Below are positions 25,825-33,795 of a stretch of DNA of 64,000 nt, piece by piece. Location of the stretch: NCBI RefSeq assembly GCF_031157315.1, contig NZ_JAVIFU010000004.1:1-64000 (forward strand), in the 5' to 3' direction. The stretch's first letter is position 1, and the number at the start of each line of letters is the position of its first letter. A program made the translations under genes and the position numbers. This stretch comes from Paenibacillus sp. LHD-38. Lineage in GTDB: Bacteria; Bacillota; Bacilli; Paenibacillales; Paenibacillaceae. The notes under the pieces were generated by a model that did no database searches, was not told the origin of the DNA, and saw only the letters and a list, made by a program, of their open reading frames with translations.

Positions 25825-27501
25825 ATGAAGGACAAACGTTTGCGCCATGCGGGAGCTATTCTATTATGCTCATTGCTGCTTGCCATACTCGCAGCTTGCT
25901 CATCCCAGAACGGGAATGATGGCGAGAAATCGGCCAATAAACCAAACAATGAAACCATCGTCGAGGATGTGGAAAACAGTGCGGGCGGCGAGCCTGCAGC
26001 TGCTTCTTATGCGGTAGATGAGCAGCCGGGTAAGGTGTATTATGAGATCTTTGTCCGTTCCTTCTACGATACGAATGGAGACGGAATCGGCGATTTGAAC
26101 GGCGTAACCGCCAAGCTCGATTATTTAAAGGAGCTGGGTATCGGCGGAATTTGGCTGATGCCGATTAATGCTTCACCCAGCTACCATGGCTACGACACGA
26201 CGGACTATTACGCCGTCAATCCGGAGTACGGCACGCTGGATGACTTAAAGAAGCTGCTAGAGGAAGCGCATAAGCGTGATATCAAAATCATAATGGATCT
26301 CGTCGTGAATCACACGAGCAAAGAGCATCCTTGGTTTAAGGAAGCGCTGGCGGACGAGAAAAGCCCTTACCGCAGCTGGTATACTTTTGCTAACCCTGAT
26401 GAAAAGGTGAGAGCGGACGGCGCAGTGGGCGGCGATCCGTGGCATAGCTATGGCAGCCTCAACTATCTGGGCGTATTCTGGGAAGGCATGCCGGACCTTA
26501 ATTTTGACGAGCCAAAGGTTCGGGAGGAAATGATCAAAATCGGTCAATATTGGCTGGAGCAGGGGCTGGACGGCTTCCGGCTGGATGCGGCTAAGCATAT
26601 TTACGGCGATTTCGCTTCTACGGCAATCACGCCGGAAATCCAGGCAAAGAACAAAGCTTGGTGGCAGGAGTTCCGCGCGGGCATGACCAAGGTGAAGCCG
26701 GATGCCTATTTGATTGGTGAGGTTTGGGATTCGCTGACCGTGATTGCGCCTTACTTTGATCAAGCGCTGAATTCGGCGTTTCACTTCGATATTGCCGGAC
26801 GCTTGCTCAGCGCAGCGGATAAAGAGCAAGATGCGGATCTTGCGTTTTCGCTCGGACGCGCTTACGGTGTTTACGAGAAGTCTTCCGGCGGAACGTTCGT
26901 AGATGCGCCTTTCCTTAGCAACCACGACCAAAATCGCGTGATGACTGTACTAAACGGCAATCTCGACCATGCAAAAATGGCGGCGGCGATGCTGCTGACG
27001 CTTCCGGGCACGCCTTATCTTTATTACGGCGAGGAGCTTGGCTTGAAAGGCGCAAAGCCGGATGAATATATTCGGGAACCGATGCCGTGGTACGGTTCTC
27101 AAGACGGGGGAGAGGGCCAGACGACTTGGGAAAAGCCGCGCTATAATCCCGATCCGGGGGCCGTTTCCGTCGAAGCTCAGACGCAGGATGAGCAGTCGAT
27201 GCTGAATCATTATCGCGAGCTGATTAAATGGCGGAACGAGGAAGCTGCTTTAAGAGATGGCGGCATAGCGGAGTTTAAGCTGGAGCTTGCTAACCAGAAG
27301 CTTAGCGTATATGTTCGGGCTATCGCCAAGGAAAGAGTACTCGTCGTACACAATTTATCAGGCGAGGAGCAAACAACGGATCTGCAGCCATCAGAAGTGT
27401 TCGGCAGCTTCGAGGAGCTCACTCGCTCAACGGGCAGCGGGGCGAAGCTTGATGGCGGAAAGCTGACGCTGCCTCCTTACAGCACCGTGATTATAAAGTA
27501 A
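25825..27501 (+). CDS. Alpha-amylase family (GH13) lipoprotein
   Basis: A 558-residue cell-surface amylase. Lipobox LAAC with Cys25, then a roughly 35-residue acidic/Asn linker. The GH13 barrel starts at VYYEIFVRSFYDTNGDGIGD. Conserved regions: DLVVNHTS, nucleophile Asp254 in GFRLDAAKH, acid Glu299 in LIGEVWD, and Asp368 in FLSNHDQNR. It would cut starch near the cell so that MdxEFG can import products. ATG 25825 is five bases after the mdxG stop. A LacI-type operator lies inside codons 3-8. Confidence 0.93.
   Translation: MKDKRLRHAGAILLCSLLLAILAACSSQNGNDGEKSANKPNNETIVEDVENSAGGEPAAASYAVDEQPGKVYYEIFVRSFYDTNGDGIGDLNGVTAKLDYLKELGIGGIWLMPINASPSYHGYDTTDYYAVNPEYGTLDDLKKLLEEAHKRDIKIIMDLVVNHTSKEHPWFKEALADEKSPYRSWYTFANPDEKVRADGAVGGDPWHSYGSLNYLGVFWEGMPDLNFDEPKVREEMIKIGQYWLEQGLDGFRLDAAKHIYGDFASTAITPEIQAKNKAWWQEFRAGMTKVKPDAYLIGEVWDSLTVIAPYFDQALNSAFHFDIAGRLLSAADKEQDADLAFSLGRAYGVYEKSSGGTFVDAPFLSNHDQNRVMTVLNGNLDHAKMAAAMLLTLPGTPYLYYGEELGLKGAKPDEYIREPMPWYGSQDGGEGQTTWEKPRYNPDPGAVSVEAQTQDEQSMLNHYRELIKWRNEEAALRDGGIAEFKLELANQKLSVYVRAIAKERVLVVHNLSGEEQTTDLQPSEVFGSFEELTRSTGSGAKLDGGKLTLPPYSTVIIK
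25832..25846. promoter_or_regulatory. Intragenic LacI-type operator at the amylase start
   Basis: ACAAACGTTTGCGCC shares 14 consecutive bases (ACAAACGTTTGCGC) with the leader operator at 22061-22074. It sits inside the amylase coding start. A repressor bound here could block elongation or loop to the upstream sites. Confidence 0.55.
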
Positions 27502-27507
27502 TAACGA

Positions 27508-27546
27508 AAGAGGGAATTGCACAATAGGTGCAGTTCCCTCTTTTTG
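27508..27546 (+). terminator. Rho-independent terminator of the mdx-amylase operon
   Basis: AGAGGGAATTGCAC pairs with GTGCAGTTCCCTCT (one G-T) around AATAG, followed by T5. Confidence 0.88.
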
Positions 27547-27556
27547 TTTTGGGCTC

Positions 27557-27811
27557 CTACTGCTTGCGGTAGGTGTTCGGCGATACGCCAAGCTGCTTTT
27601 TAAATGCTTTGGAGAAGGAGAATAAATCGGGATAACCGACGGATTGTGCGATTTCCGCCAGCTTGTAATCCGTTTGCTTCATCAGCAGTGCCGCTTCGTT
27701 CATCCGCAGCTGCTGCACGAATTTCATGGGCGACAAACTAAAGGCTTTGTTGAAGGTTTTGGAAAAATGGGTACGGTCAATGCCGACGTATTCCGCTACG
27801 CTTTCGATTGT
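27557..27811 (-). pseudogene. AraC-family regulator, C-terminal fragment
   Basis: The minus strand encodes about 85 residues that match only the end of an AraC-type DNA-binding domain: SVAEYVGIDRTHFSKTFNKA, FSLSPMKFVQQLRMNEAALL, LAEIAQSVGYPDLFSFSKAF, KKQLGVSPNTYRKQ and a TAG stop at 27557-27559. The sensory domain and first helix are missing. Homology ends at about 27811, where a plus-strand permease fragment begins. Together with the next two entries it is the remnant of a lost sugar-transport locus. Confidence 0.85.
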
Positions 27812-27944
27812 GATTTATAACTCAGCATTCATGAATTATACGTTTGGCAAAGCGTCAACGGCATCCGTGTATTTCCTTGTGCTCATTTCGTTCATAACCT
27901 TTCTTCAATTCCGCGCGCTTCGGACGGATCGCGTATCCTACTAG
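27812..27944 (+). pseudogene. Sugar ABC permease (UgpA type), C-terminal fragment
   Basis: The frame FGKASTASVYFLVLISFITF, then LQFRALRTDRVSY and a stop, matches the last membrane helix and tail of MalF/UgpA-type permeases (typically YQxAFxxxxxGxAsAxs...). No start or upstream helices remain; the reading frame continues upstream only through the antisense of the AraC fragment. The junction is near 27812. Confidence 0.78.
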
Positions 27945-27965
27945 TATGCAGGCAGGTGAATTCGT

Positions 27966-28291
27966 GTGGTTCTAAAATGGTTAGGCAGGTCCATGCTGCT
28001 GCTCTTCGCAGCCGTTATTCTCGTCCCGCTGCTGATCGTGTTATTTACGTCATTAAAGACAACGCCGCAGTTTTATGCGAATCCGCTGGGGCTGCCGGAA
28101 TCCTTGTCGTTCCACAACTTTAAGGCGCTGTTTGACCGCTCGCCATGCTGCAATTCCGCGGCGAATATATTACGGACTACCCCGTGCTGCTTGCCGGAGT
28201 CGTGGTGACGGCGCTGCCGATGATCGCGTTGTTTATTTTCCTCCAGCGTTATTTCATATCCGGCGCTCTTGCAGGCTCATTGAAGGGTTAG
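27966..28291 (+). pseudogene. Sugar ABC permease (UgpE type), internally deleted and frameshifted
   Basis: A GTG at 27966 begins a MalG/UgpE-type N-terminus (VLKWLGRSMLLLFAAVILVP, FTSLKTTPQFYANP, SFHNFKALFDRS) up to about 28140. Sequence then jumps, in another frame, to the family C-terminus: RGEYITDYPVLLAGVVVTAL, PMIALFIFLQRYFISGALAG, SLKG and TAG at 28289-28291. About 150 residues containing the EAA loop are missing. Clearly non-functional. Confidence 0.85.
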
Positions 28292-28298
28292 ATTTCAA

Positions 28299-29579
28299 TT
28301 AGTCGAAGTCGCGGATCGCTTTCAATTGATTGTAGGCGATCATCCCCATCAAGAGCATAGCTGCGCCGCTTGCTGCAATAATGACGGCCGGGCCGTAAAG
28401 ATCGGACAGCGTCGAGAAGACGGCTAAGCCGACTGGCGGGGCAACGCTCGTTAAAGAGCCAACTAGTCCGAACACTCTGCCCTGCATGGATGGTTCGATC
28501 GCTACCCTCAGCACGATAAAAATGATCGTCGTACTGAAGGAGAAGAGGAAGCCCACAAGCAGGATAAGCGGCAGCGCGGCGGCGGCCGCAGTCATGAACG
28601 AAATGGCGATGAATAACGGCCCCATCAGGATCATACTCCCTATGATCCATTTTCCTCTGCTTTTCAGCTTTGTATCCAGTCTCATAATCAGAATGGAGCC
28701 GATCACGTAGCCTAGCGGAATACAGGCTTCCATAAGCCCGAAAATGAAAGGTTTAGCCTGCCATACCTGTACGGCCATCACCTGAATGAGCATGAAGGTG
28801 GATAGAAAGAAGAACATGACAAGCGGAAGCAGCATAACGGCGGCTTTGGCGAACGGTTCATTCCACACGTAGCGGAAACCGGCTGCGAGATCCTCCTTGA
28901 AGGAATTTTTGGATACTGCCGTGTCCCTGGATGCTTTATAGGGGAATTTGCCCGCAAAGAGCAGAAGCAAGCCGGAGAGCAGGAAGGTTGCAGCGTCGAT
29001 CGCTATTGCAAAAGCACCGCCGAATGCAGCGACGGCAATGCCGCCTAACGCAAAGCCGGAAATGCGAATGATGTTGTCTGAGATGCTGATTGCCCCTACC
29101 GCTTTTGTCAGCTGTTCTTTACCAACGATTTCGATGAGCGAGGCTTGGAAAGCGGGCGTTCGAAACACACCGGTAAATGCGACGAGCGCAGTTAGCAGGA
29201 CAATAAAGACAAACGGAATATGAGGCAAAAAAATGAGTAAGGCAATCGCCCCTACAAGCACGAAACGGATAATATCCGTTATCCACATAAGGGTGCGACG
29301 GTCCACGCGATCCGCAACAGTGCCTGCGAACGAGCCGAAGAGCATGCTGATGACAAGATGAGTGATAAGGACGACCGACATGAGTTTGGCGCTCCCGGTT
29401 GTTTGCAGCACCCAAAGGTTTAAGGCAATGCTGTGAAACGTATTGCCAAGCAGCGATAAGCTATAGCTGGAGAAAACGGCTAGAAATGTCCGGTTTCGCC
29501 ATAAGGACACCGCATGACTGCCAGGCTGACGGACCGATTTCGGCGTCTCGCTTTTGGATTCTTTAGCTAATTCAAGCAT
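28299..29579 (-). CDS. MFS transporter (DHA3-like drug/solute exporter)
   Basis: A 426-residue major-facilitator protein with about twelve predicted helices. Family marks: FAGTVADRVDRRTLMWITDI (the loop 2-3 motif A), PAFQASLIEIVGKEQLTKAV, and GRVFGLVGSLTSVAPPVGLA. Related proteins include macrolide and other drug exporters, but substrate cannot be inferred. ATG 29579 follows AGGAGGCTGAACC. It abuts the permease pseudogene (8 bp). An 18-bp palindrome identical in core to one upstream of the GH105 gene lies about 115 bp before it, so the adjacent LacI regulator may control it. Confidence 0.88.
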   Translation of the reverse strand: MLELAKESKSETPKSVRQPGSHAVSLWRNRTFLAVFSSYSLSLLGNTFHSIALNLWVLQTTGSAKLMSVVLITHLVISMLFGSFAGTVADRVDRRTLMWITDIIRFVLVGAIALLIFLPHIPFVFIVLLTALVAFTGVFRTPAFQASLIEIVGKEQLTKAVGAISISDNIIRISGFALGGIAVAAFGGAFAIAIDAATFLLSGLLLLFAGKFPYKASRDTAVSKNSFKEDLAAGFRYVWNEPFAKAAVMLLPLVMFFFLSTFMLIQVMAVQVWQAKPFIFGLMEACIPLGYVIGSILIMRLDTKLKSRGKWIIGSMILMGPLFIAISFMTAAAAALPLILLVGFLFSFSTTIIFIVLRVAIEPSMQGRVFGLVGSLTSVAPPVGLAVFSTLSDLYGPAVIIAASGAAMLLMGMIAYNQLKAIRDFD

Positions 29580-29694
29580 GGTTCAGCCTCCTTAATGAAA
29601 GTATGGAACAAATAAATTAATTAATCCTGGCTAACCAACTCCGTTGGTAGTTTCCCTTAAACCGGCACTTATCGACCAACAACCATCAACTATC

Positions 29695-29712
29695 AACTTA
29701 AACGTTTAAGTT
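29695..29712. promoter_or_regulatory. LacI-type operator, perfect palindrome (site 1)
   Basis: AACTTAAACGTTTAAGTT is a perfect 18-bp palindrome centred on ACGT. It lies between the LacI gene's 3' end and the start of the MFS gene. The same 16-bp core recurs at 30803-30818. Confidence 0.75.
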
Positions 29713-29785
29713 GTCGTAGAAAAAGCAGATCGAAATCTGCTAATAGAAAACCATCATCGACATCAACTGAAAATTTGTAACGTCA

Positions 29786-30709
29786 TTAATTATTATCGGC
29801 TTTTACATGAATATAGCTGCTATCAGGCCCTTTCATTGAATTGTCCAGCAGCTGCAGCATAAGCTGAAAAGCAGCTTCGGGCTTGCGATCTCCAAAAGTG
29901 AAGCGGCCAGCGGAGAGAGGTAGGATCTCCGGACAGCCTGCTGAGCAAATGACCGTTAAATTCGCAGGGTCCACATATTTGGCTGCCGAAATGGCTGCAA
30001 ATTCGTTCAGGATAATCCCTTTTTTATGTTCGTGCTTTCTCAGAAACAGCTCTAGTGCTTGGTCATTCTGCATAATATGAATAGAATCGGGCCCCAATTT
30101 CGAAGCAAAGGCAATATGCTCCAGGAGCTCTTTGTTATTGAAATTATCAATGATCACATACTCGTATTGAACGGAGGTGGTGGCCTGCATCGTTTCGAAA
30201 GCATCTAGGTAATCATAGTTAACCTTATAAAATAAGGCATCGTCGATGATGCTGTCTACCACGATGAGCGGTACGCCAACTGAAAAATGACTTGAAATCA
30301 GGTGGAAATTTTCCGTTTTGACATCGACTACAAAGACGCCGTCAAGCTTGCGTTCCGAGATGATATCGAGCTTTGGACTTGCGGCATCGAGGCCAAATAA
30401 TACGACATGGTAGCCGTAGCCCGAGAGCAGCTGCTCCAGCCGGTTTATAAATTGCGAGTAACGGAACTGTCTCCAAAATCCTTCGTTTTCTGCGCGGTTG
30501 ATCAGAATGCCGATCAAGCCGGATTTCTGCTTTACCAGCGATCTGGCGGCCAAATTAGGCACATAATTTAATTGCTTCGCGGCGTCGAGCACGCGAGATC
30601 TAGTCTCGTCGGGAATGGTTTGCTTGGCGACGTTATTGAGTACGTAGCTGACTGTTGCGACAGAAACGTCTGAAAGCTTTGCAATATCCTTAAGCGTAGC
30701 TTTTTTAAT
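29786..30709 (-). CDS. LacI-family regulator with apparent ATT start codon
   Basis: With the start placed at ATT (30709-30707) the protein has 307 residues and a full HTH: KKATLKDIAKLSDVSVATVS, then YVLNNVAKQTIP. No ATG, GTG or TTG exists between the upstream in-frame stop and the HTH. AAGGAG is 10 nt before the ATT, ideal spacing. The first ATG in frame would remove the DNA-binding domain. The effector domain follows (SGLIGILINRAENEGFW, LDGVFVVDVKTENFHLIS). It is slightly short at the C-terminus. Palindromic operators flank the gene; likely targets are itself, the MFS gene and GH105. Alternatively this is an ATG lost by mutation. Confidence 0.8.
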   Translation of the reverse strand: MKKATLKDIAKLSDVSVATVSYVLNNVAKQTIPDETRSRVLDAAKQLNYVPNLAARSLVKQKSGLIGILINRAENEGFWRQFRYSQFINRLEQLLSGYGYHVVLFGLDAASPKLDIISERKLDGVFVVDVKTENFHLISSHFSVGVPLIVVDSIIDDALFYKVNYDYLDAFETMQATTSVQYEYVIIDNFNNKELLEHIAFASKLGPDSIHIMQNDQALELFLRKHEHKKGIILNEFAAISAAKYVDPANLTVICSAGCPEILPLSAGRFTFGDRKPEAAFQLMLQLLDNSMKGPDSSYIHVKADNN

Positions 30710-30802
30710 GTGAAAACAGCTCCTTCATCAATCGATGCGGCCTAGTAAGCTAACAGTGCCATCCAAGAGCAGCAGCCACTGCTGTCAAAAGCGCAATCAA
30801 TG

Positions 30803-30818
30803 ACTTAAACGTTTAAGT
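30803..30818. promoter_or_regulatory. LacI-type operator, perfect palindrome (site 2)
   Basis: ACTTAAACGTTTAAGT, identical to the core of site 1. It lies between the divergent LacI and GH105 genes, about 95 bp from the LacI start and 190 bp from GH105, suitable for controlling both. Confidence 0.75.
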
Positions 30819-31007
30819 TATTATCACATAGGACAGGCTCCTTTGTCTAGGGGCAATCGGAGCTTCGGGAAAATCAGGCGAAGAGTCAACCGAGCCCAGT
30901 ATGAGACAGTTAGTATAGCTGGACTTTTTCCCACTTTTTTTAAGACGCATGCCCAAGAGCTGAGCCCTATTAGAGTGGTAATATAACCGTATTATCAAGG
31001 GAAAGGC

Positions 31008-32069
31008 GTGAGGGCATTGTCGTTAAAACAACATGCAGAGAACGTATGGAACGAGATGAAGCGGGATTATACCGGTAATTGGGGAATGGACATTCACAAG
31101 TGGGATTGGGTTCCGGGCGTAGGCGTCATTGGGTTGCTGGACTATTACGAAACGACCGGCGATCCGGCTATTATAGGTTTTTTGGCCGAATGGGCGGCGC
31201 GCAACAAAATGACAACGGAGGCAGAGCTCGTCATTAACGCGATTGCCCCGTTTGCAATTTTCCCAGCCTTGTACCGGGAGTCGGGCGATATCGGATTCAA
31301 GGACGAGGCTGCGCGTGTCGCCAAGTGGCTGATGGAGGAAGCGCCGCGGACGAGAGAGCAAGCATTCGAACATACAGTGACCGAGAATGTGGAATTCTCC
31401 GAGCAGGTATGGGCGGATACGGTATTTATGGCTGTGCTTTTTTTAGCGAGAACGGCGTCTTTGCTCAAAAATGAAGCCTATGCACAGGAAGCGCAGAAGC
31501 AGATGCTTCTTCACCTGACTCTGCTTGAAGACAGAGAGAGCGGCGTCCTGTTCCACGGCTGGAACTGCAGTACCGCGGACCATATGTCCGCAGCACGCTG
31601 GACGAGGGCGAATGCCTGGATTGCTGCTGGCGTGCCGATGATATTGAAGGAAATCGCGCCGCTCGTGCAGGTGTCGGAGGAGCTGTTGGCGCGTTACCGC
31701 CGCTTGATGGACGGACTTGTTCGGTTTCAGCGCGAGGACGGCTTGTGGAGTACGGTACTTGATCAGCCGGATTATTACCGCGAAGTGTCCGGAAGCGCAG
31801 GCATCGCATACGGGCTATGGAAGGCGGGCGATGGCGGCTGGCTGCTGCCGGAGCAGCGCTACGAGACAGCCGCTCGCCGTGCGCTGAAGGCGATTATTGA
31901 TAATATTGGCGAAGACGGCATCGTGGCCGGCGTATCTGGAGGAACACCGGTGATGGTGAGCGTTGAGGCGTATAATGCCATACCAACCTATGCAACGCTT
32001 TATGGGCAAGGATTAGTGCTGATGCTTCTATCGGAAGCACTCTGGAGAGGGGAATCGTCTCATGAATAG
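31008..32069 (+). CDS. Glycoside hydrolase family 105 (unsaturated rhamnogalacturonyl hydrolase type)
   Basis: A 353-residue alpha/alpha-barrel enzyme of the YteR/YesR group, cytoplasmic, which removes the unsaturated uronic sugar left by polysaccharide lyases. Asp137 in SEQVWADTVFMAVLFLAR is the expected catalytic residue; the entry NWGMDIHKWDWVPGVGVIGL and the late AYGLWKAGDGGWL also fit. The start is GTG 31008 after AAGGG; an in-frame TTG at 31017 is possible. It overlaps the next gene by eight bases, so the two are translationally linked. Confidence 0.85.
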   Translation: MRALSLKQHAENVWNEMKRDYTGNWGMDIHKWDWVPGVGVIGLLDYYETTGDPAIIGFLAEWAARNKMTTEAELVINAIAPFAIFPALYRESGDIGFKDEAARVAKWLMEEAPRTREQAFEHTVTENVEFSEQVWADTVFMAVLFLARTASLLKNEAYAQEAQKQMLLHLTLLEDRESGVLFHGWNCSTADHMSAARWTRANAWIAAGVPMILKEIAPLVQVSEELLARYRRLMDGLVRFQREDGLWSTVLDQPDYYREVSGSAGIAYGLWKAGDGGWLLPEQRYETAARRALKAIIDNIGEDGIVAGVSGGTPVMVSVEAYNAIPTYATLYGQGLVLMLLSEALWRGESSHE

Positions 32070-33759
32070 AGAACAGCTGGATGAAAGCATTCGGAGAAAA
32101 ACGGCAGCGTATGACGAGAAGCTGCAGCTCATTCGAACGCCGCTTACGGCTACCTACCATACGGCGCTGAAGAGCAGCGAACACCCCGAGGTATACGCGT
32201 TGCTTGCAGCAGCCGGCTACGCGTACGACTTGCTTGAATCGGGGGAGGCCGAGCATATTGCGAGAGCCAATGGGATTTTAGAGCGGGTGGTCCCGCTGCA
32301 GGATCAGAATCCGTCCTCCGACACCTATGGGATCTGGCCGTATTTCTTCGAGGAGCCGCTTGATCAAATGGATCGGCCCGACTGGAACATGGCTGATTTT
32401 CACGGCAAACGGCTTATCCTTATATTGATGAAGCATAGGGAGCGTCTGCGGGCGGAGCTGGCGGAGCAGATCGAAGCGGCGATTTCCCATGCATGCCGGG
32501 CGATCATTATACGCAACGTCGGTCCGCATTACACGAATATTGCGATCATGGGCGCGTTCGTCACGCTGGTTGGCGGCGAGCTTTTGCAGGTAGATGAATA
32601 TAAAGAGTACGGCTTAGCACGCATGAAACGTTTTTATGATTTTACGTTCGGAATCGGCACGTTTTCGGAATATAACAGCCCTTGCTATACGCCGATTGCG
32701 ATCCGCGAGCTGCACAGCATTGCTGTCTGCTCGGCGTCTTCCGAGGCAGTTGCTTACGCGAATGAGCTGATCGAGCTCGCTTGGAAAATGGCCGGTGAGC
32801 ATTTTCATGCCGGCACGGGAGAGTGGAGCGGGCCGCACAGCCGGACTTACAGCACGCTGCTGCAGCCGGATGACCGCAAGTTTCTGTACGAAGCACTTCT
32901 CGAGGAAAGGTTCGAATTCGGAGAAAACATCCGTTGTCCGAAGGCGTACCGCGGATTATTTCAAACGGCTCAAACCCGCTATCTGACGGAAGCCACACTG
33001 ATGGAGGCGGACACCGGCTATCAGGTCTATGCGACGTTATTCCAGAATAAACGCTTGTCTCTGGGCACATTCAGCAAAGGCGTCATGTGGAATCAGCGGC
33101 GGAACATGCTCGCTTATGTGAATGTCGAAGGAGAGCCGGTATACGTTCAGCTGCAATTTTTGAAGGACGGCGGTGATTTCTGTTCGGCGATGTTTGCAGG
33201 CGTACAAGCGCGCACGAACGTGCTGTTCGGTTTTAATTTACTGACGGATAACGGAGCTTGGCACTCGGATCTGGATCAAATCAACGGCAGATTCCGGGCA
33301 AGCGATCTAAGGATTCGTTTGAAAATCGGCGGCGTGACGACTGGGCTGGAGTTGCCGGAGGTACATGAAGGCAAAGCATGGCAGCTGCGGCTTGGAGAGG
33401 TTAGTCTGGCGGTTAAGCTGCTTCATGAGCGTTCCGATTACGGGGAGCTGGGGCTGCGCTGCGAACGTACGGATGACGCGATTCATGCGGATTATGTATT
33501 GTATAGCGGTGATGAGCGCGAATTCGATTTTCATGCGGTTCAGGAATCGGTGTGGCTGTTCCAGCTCGCGCTGAATGAGTCCGGGCAGCTGCCGGCCGCG
33601 CAGATCTGCCAGGAAGGGGACCTTGTCAAGGCTTCGGCCGAGATGGATGGCGAAACAATTTCGGTCGCGCTGTCCATCACCCCGGGACAAACAGCAGAGC
33701 GATACCGGACCAACGAGGTAAAGCTTCCGGCTGCTCGGCTTCATCCTAATCAGGTGTAG
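32062..33759 (+). CDS. Uncharacterised alpha/alpha-toroid protein, partner of GH105
   Basis: A 565-residue protein I cannot assign to a named family. The N-terminal part (about 1-320) is helical with paired aromatic motifs (YGIWPYFFEEPLDQMDRPDW, NVGPHYTNIAIMGAF, FSEYNSPCYTPIAI), resembling heparinase-like or other alpha/alpha-toroid carbohydrate enzymes. The C-terminal part (about 330-565) is beta-rich, as in polysaccharide lyases. No signal peptide, so it would act inside the cell. Its eight-base overlap with the GH105 gene points to joint processing of a uronic oligosaccharide. Candidate catalytic residues are His152 and Tyr153 (NVGPHYTN) and Tyr in EYNSPCY; this is inference. Confidence 0.6.
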   Translation: MNREQLDESIRRKTAAYDEKLQLIRTPLTATYHTALKSSEHPEVYALLAAAGYAYDLLESGEAEHIARANGILERVVPLQDQNPSSDTYGIWPYFFEEPLDQMDRPDWNMADFHGKRLILILMKHRERLRAELAEQIEAAISHACRAIIIRNVGPHYTNIAIMGAFVTLVGGELLQVDEYKEYGLARMKRFYDFTFGIGTFSEYNSPCYTPIAIRELHSIAVCSASSEAVAYANELIELAWKMAGEHFHAGTGEWSGPHSRTYSTLLQPDDRKFLYEALLEERFEFGENIRCPKAYRGLFQTAQTRYLTEATLMEADTGYQVYATLFQNKRLSLGTFSKGVMWNQRRNMLAYVNVEGEPVYVQLQFLKDGGDFCSAMFAGVQARTNVLFGFNLLTDNGAWHSDLDQINGRFRASDLRIRLKIGGVTTGLELPEVHEGKAWQLRLGEVSLAVKLLHERSDYGELGLRCERTDDAIHADYVLYSGDEREFDFHAVQESVWLFQLALNESGQLPAAQICQEGDLVKASAEMDGETISVALSITPGQTAERYRTNEVKLPAARLHPNQV

Positions 33760-33795
33760 ACTTTAACCGCTTTAGGAGGCAGCCGCGATAATCGT

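Noticed and set aside
26257-26931. 224-codon minus-strand frame inside the amylase gene
   Set aside because: Shadow of a well-supported GH13 gene; Arg/Ile/Val-rich antisense composition.
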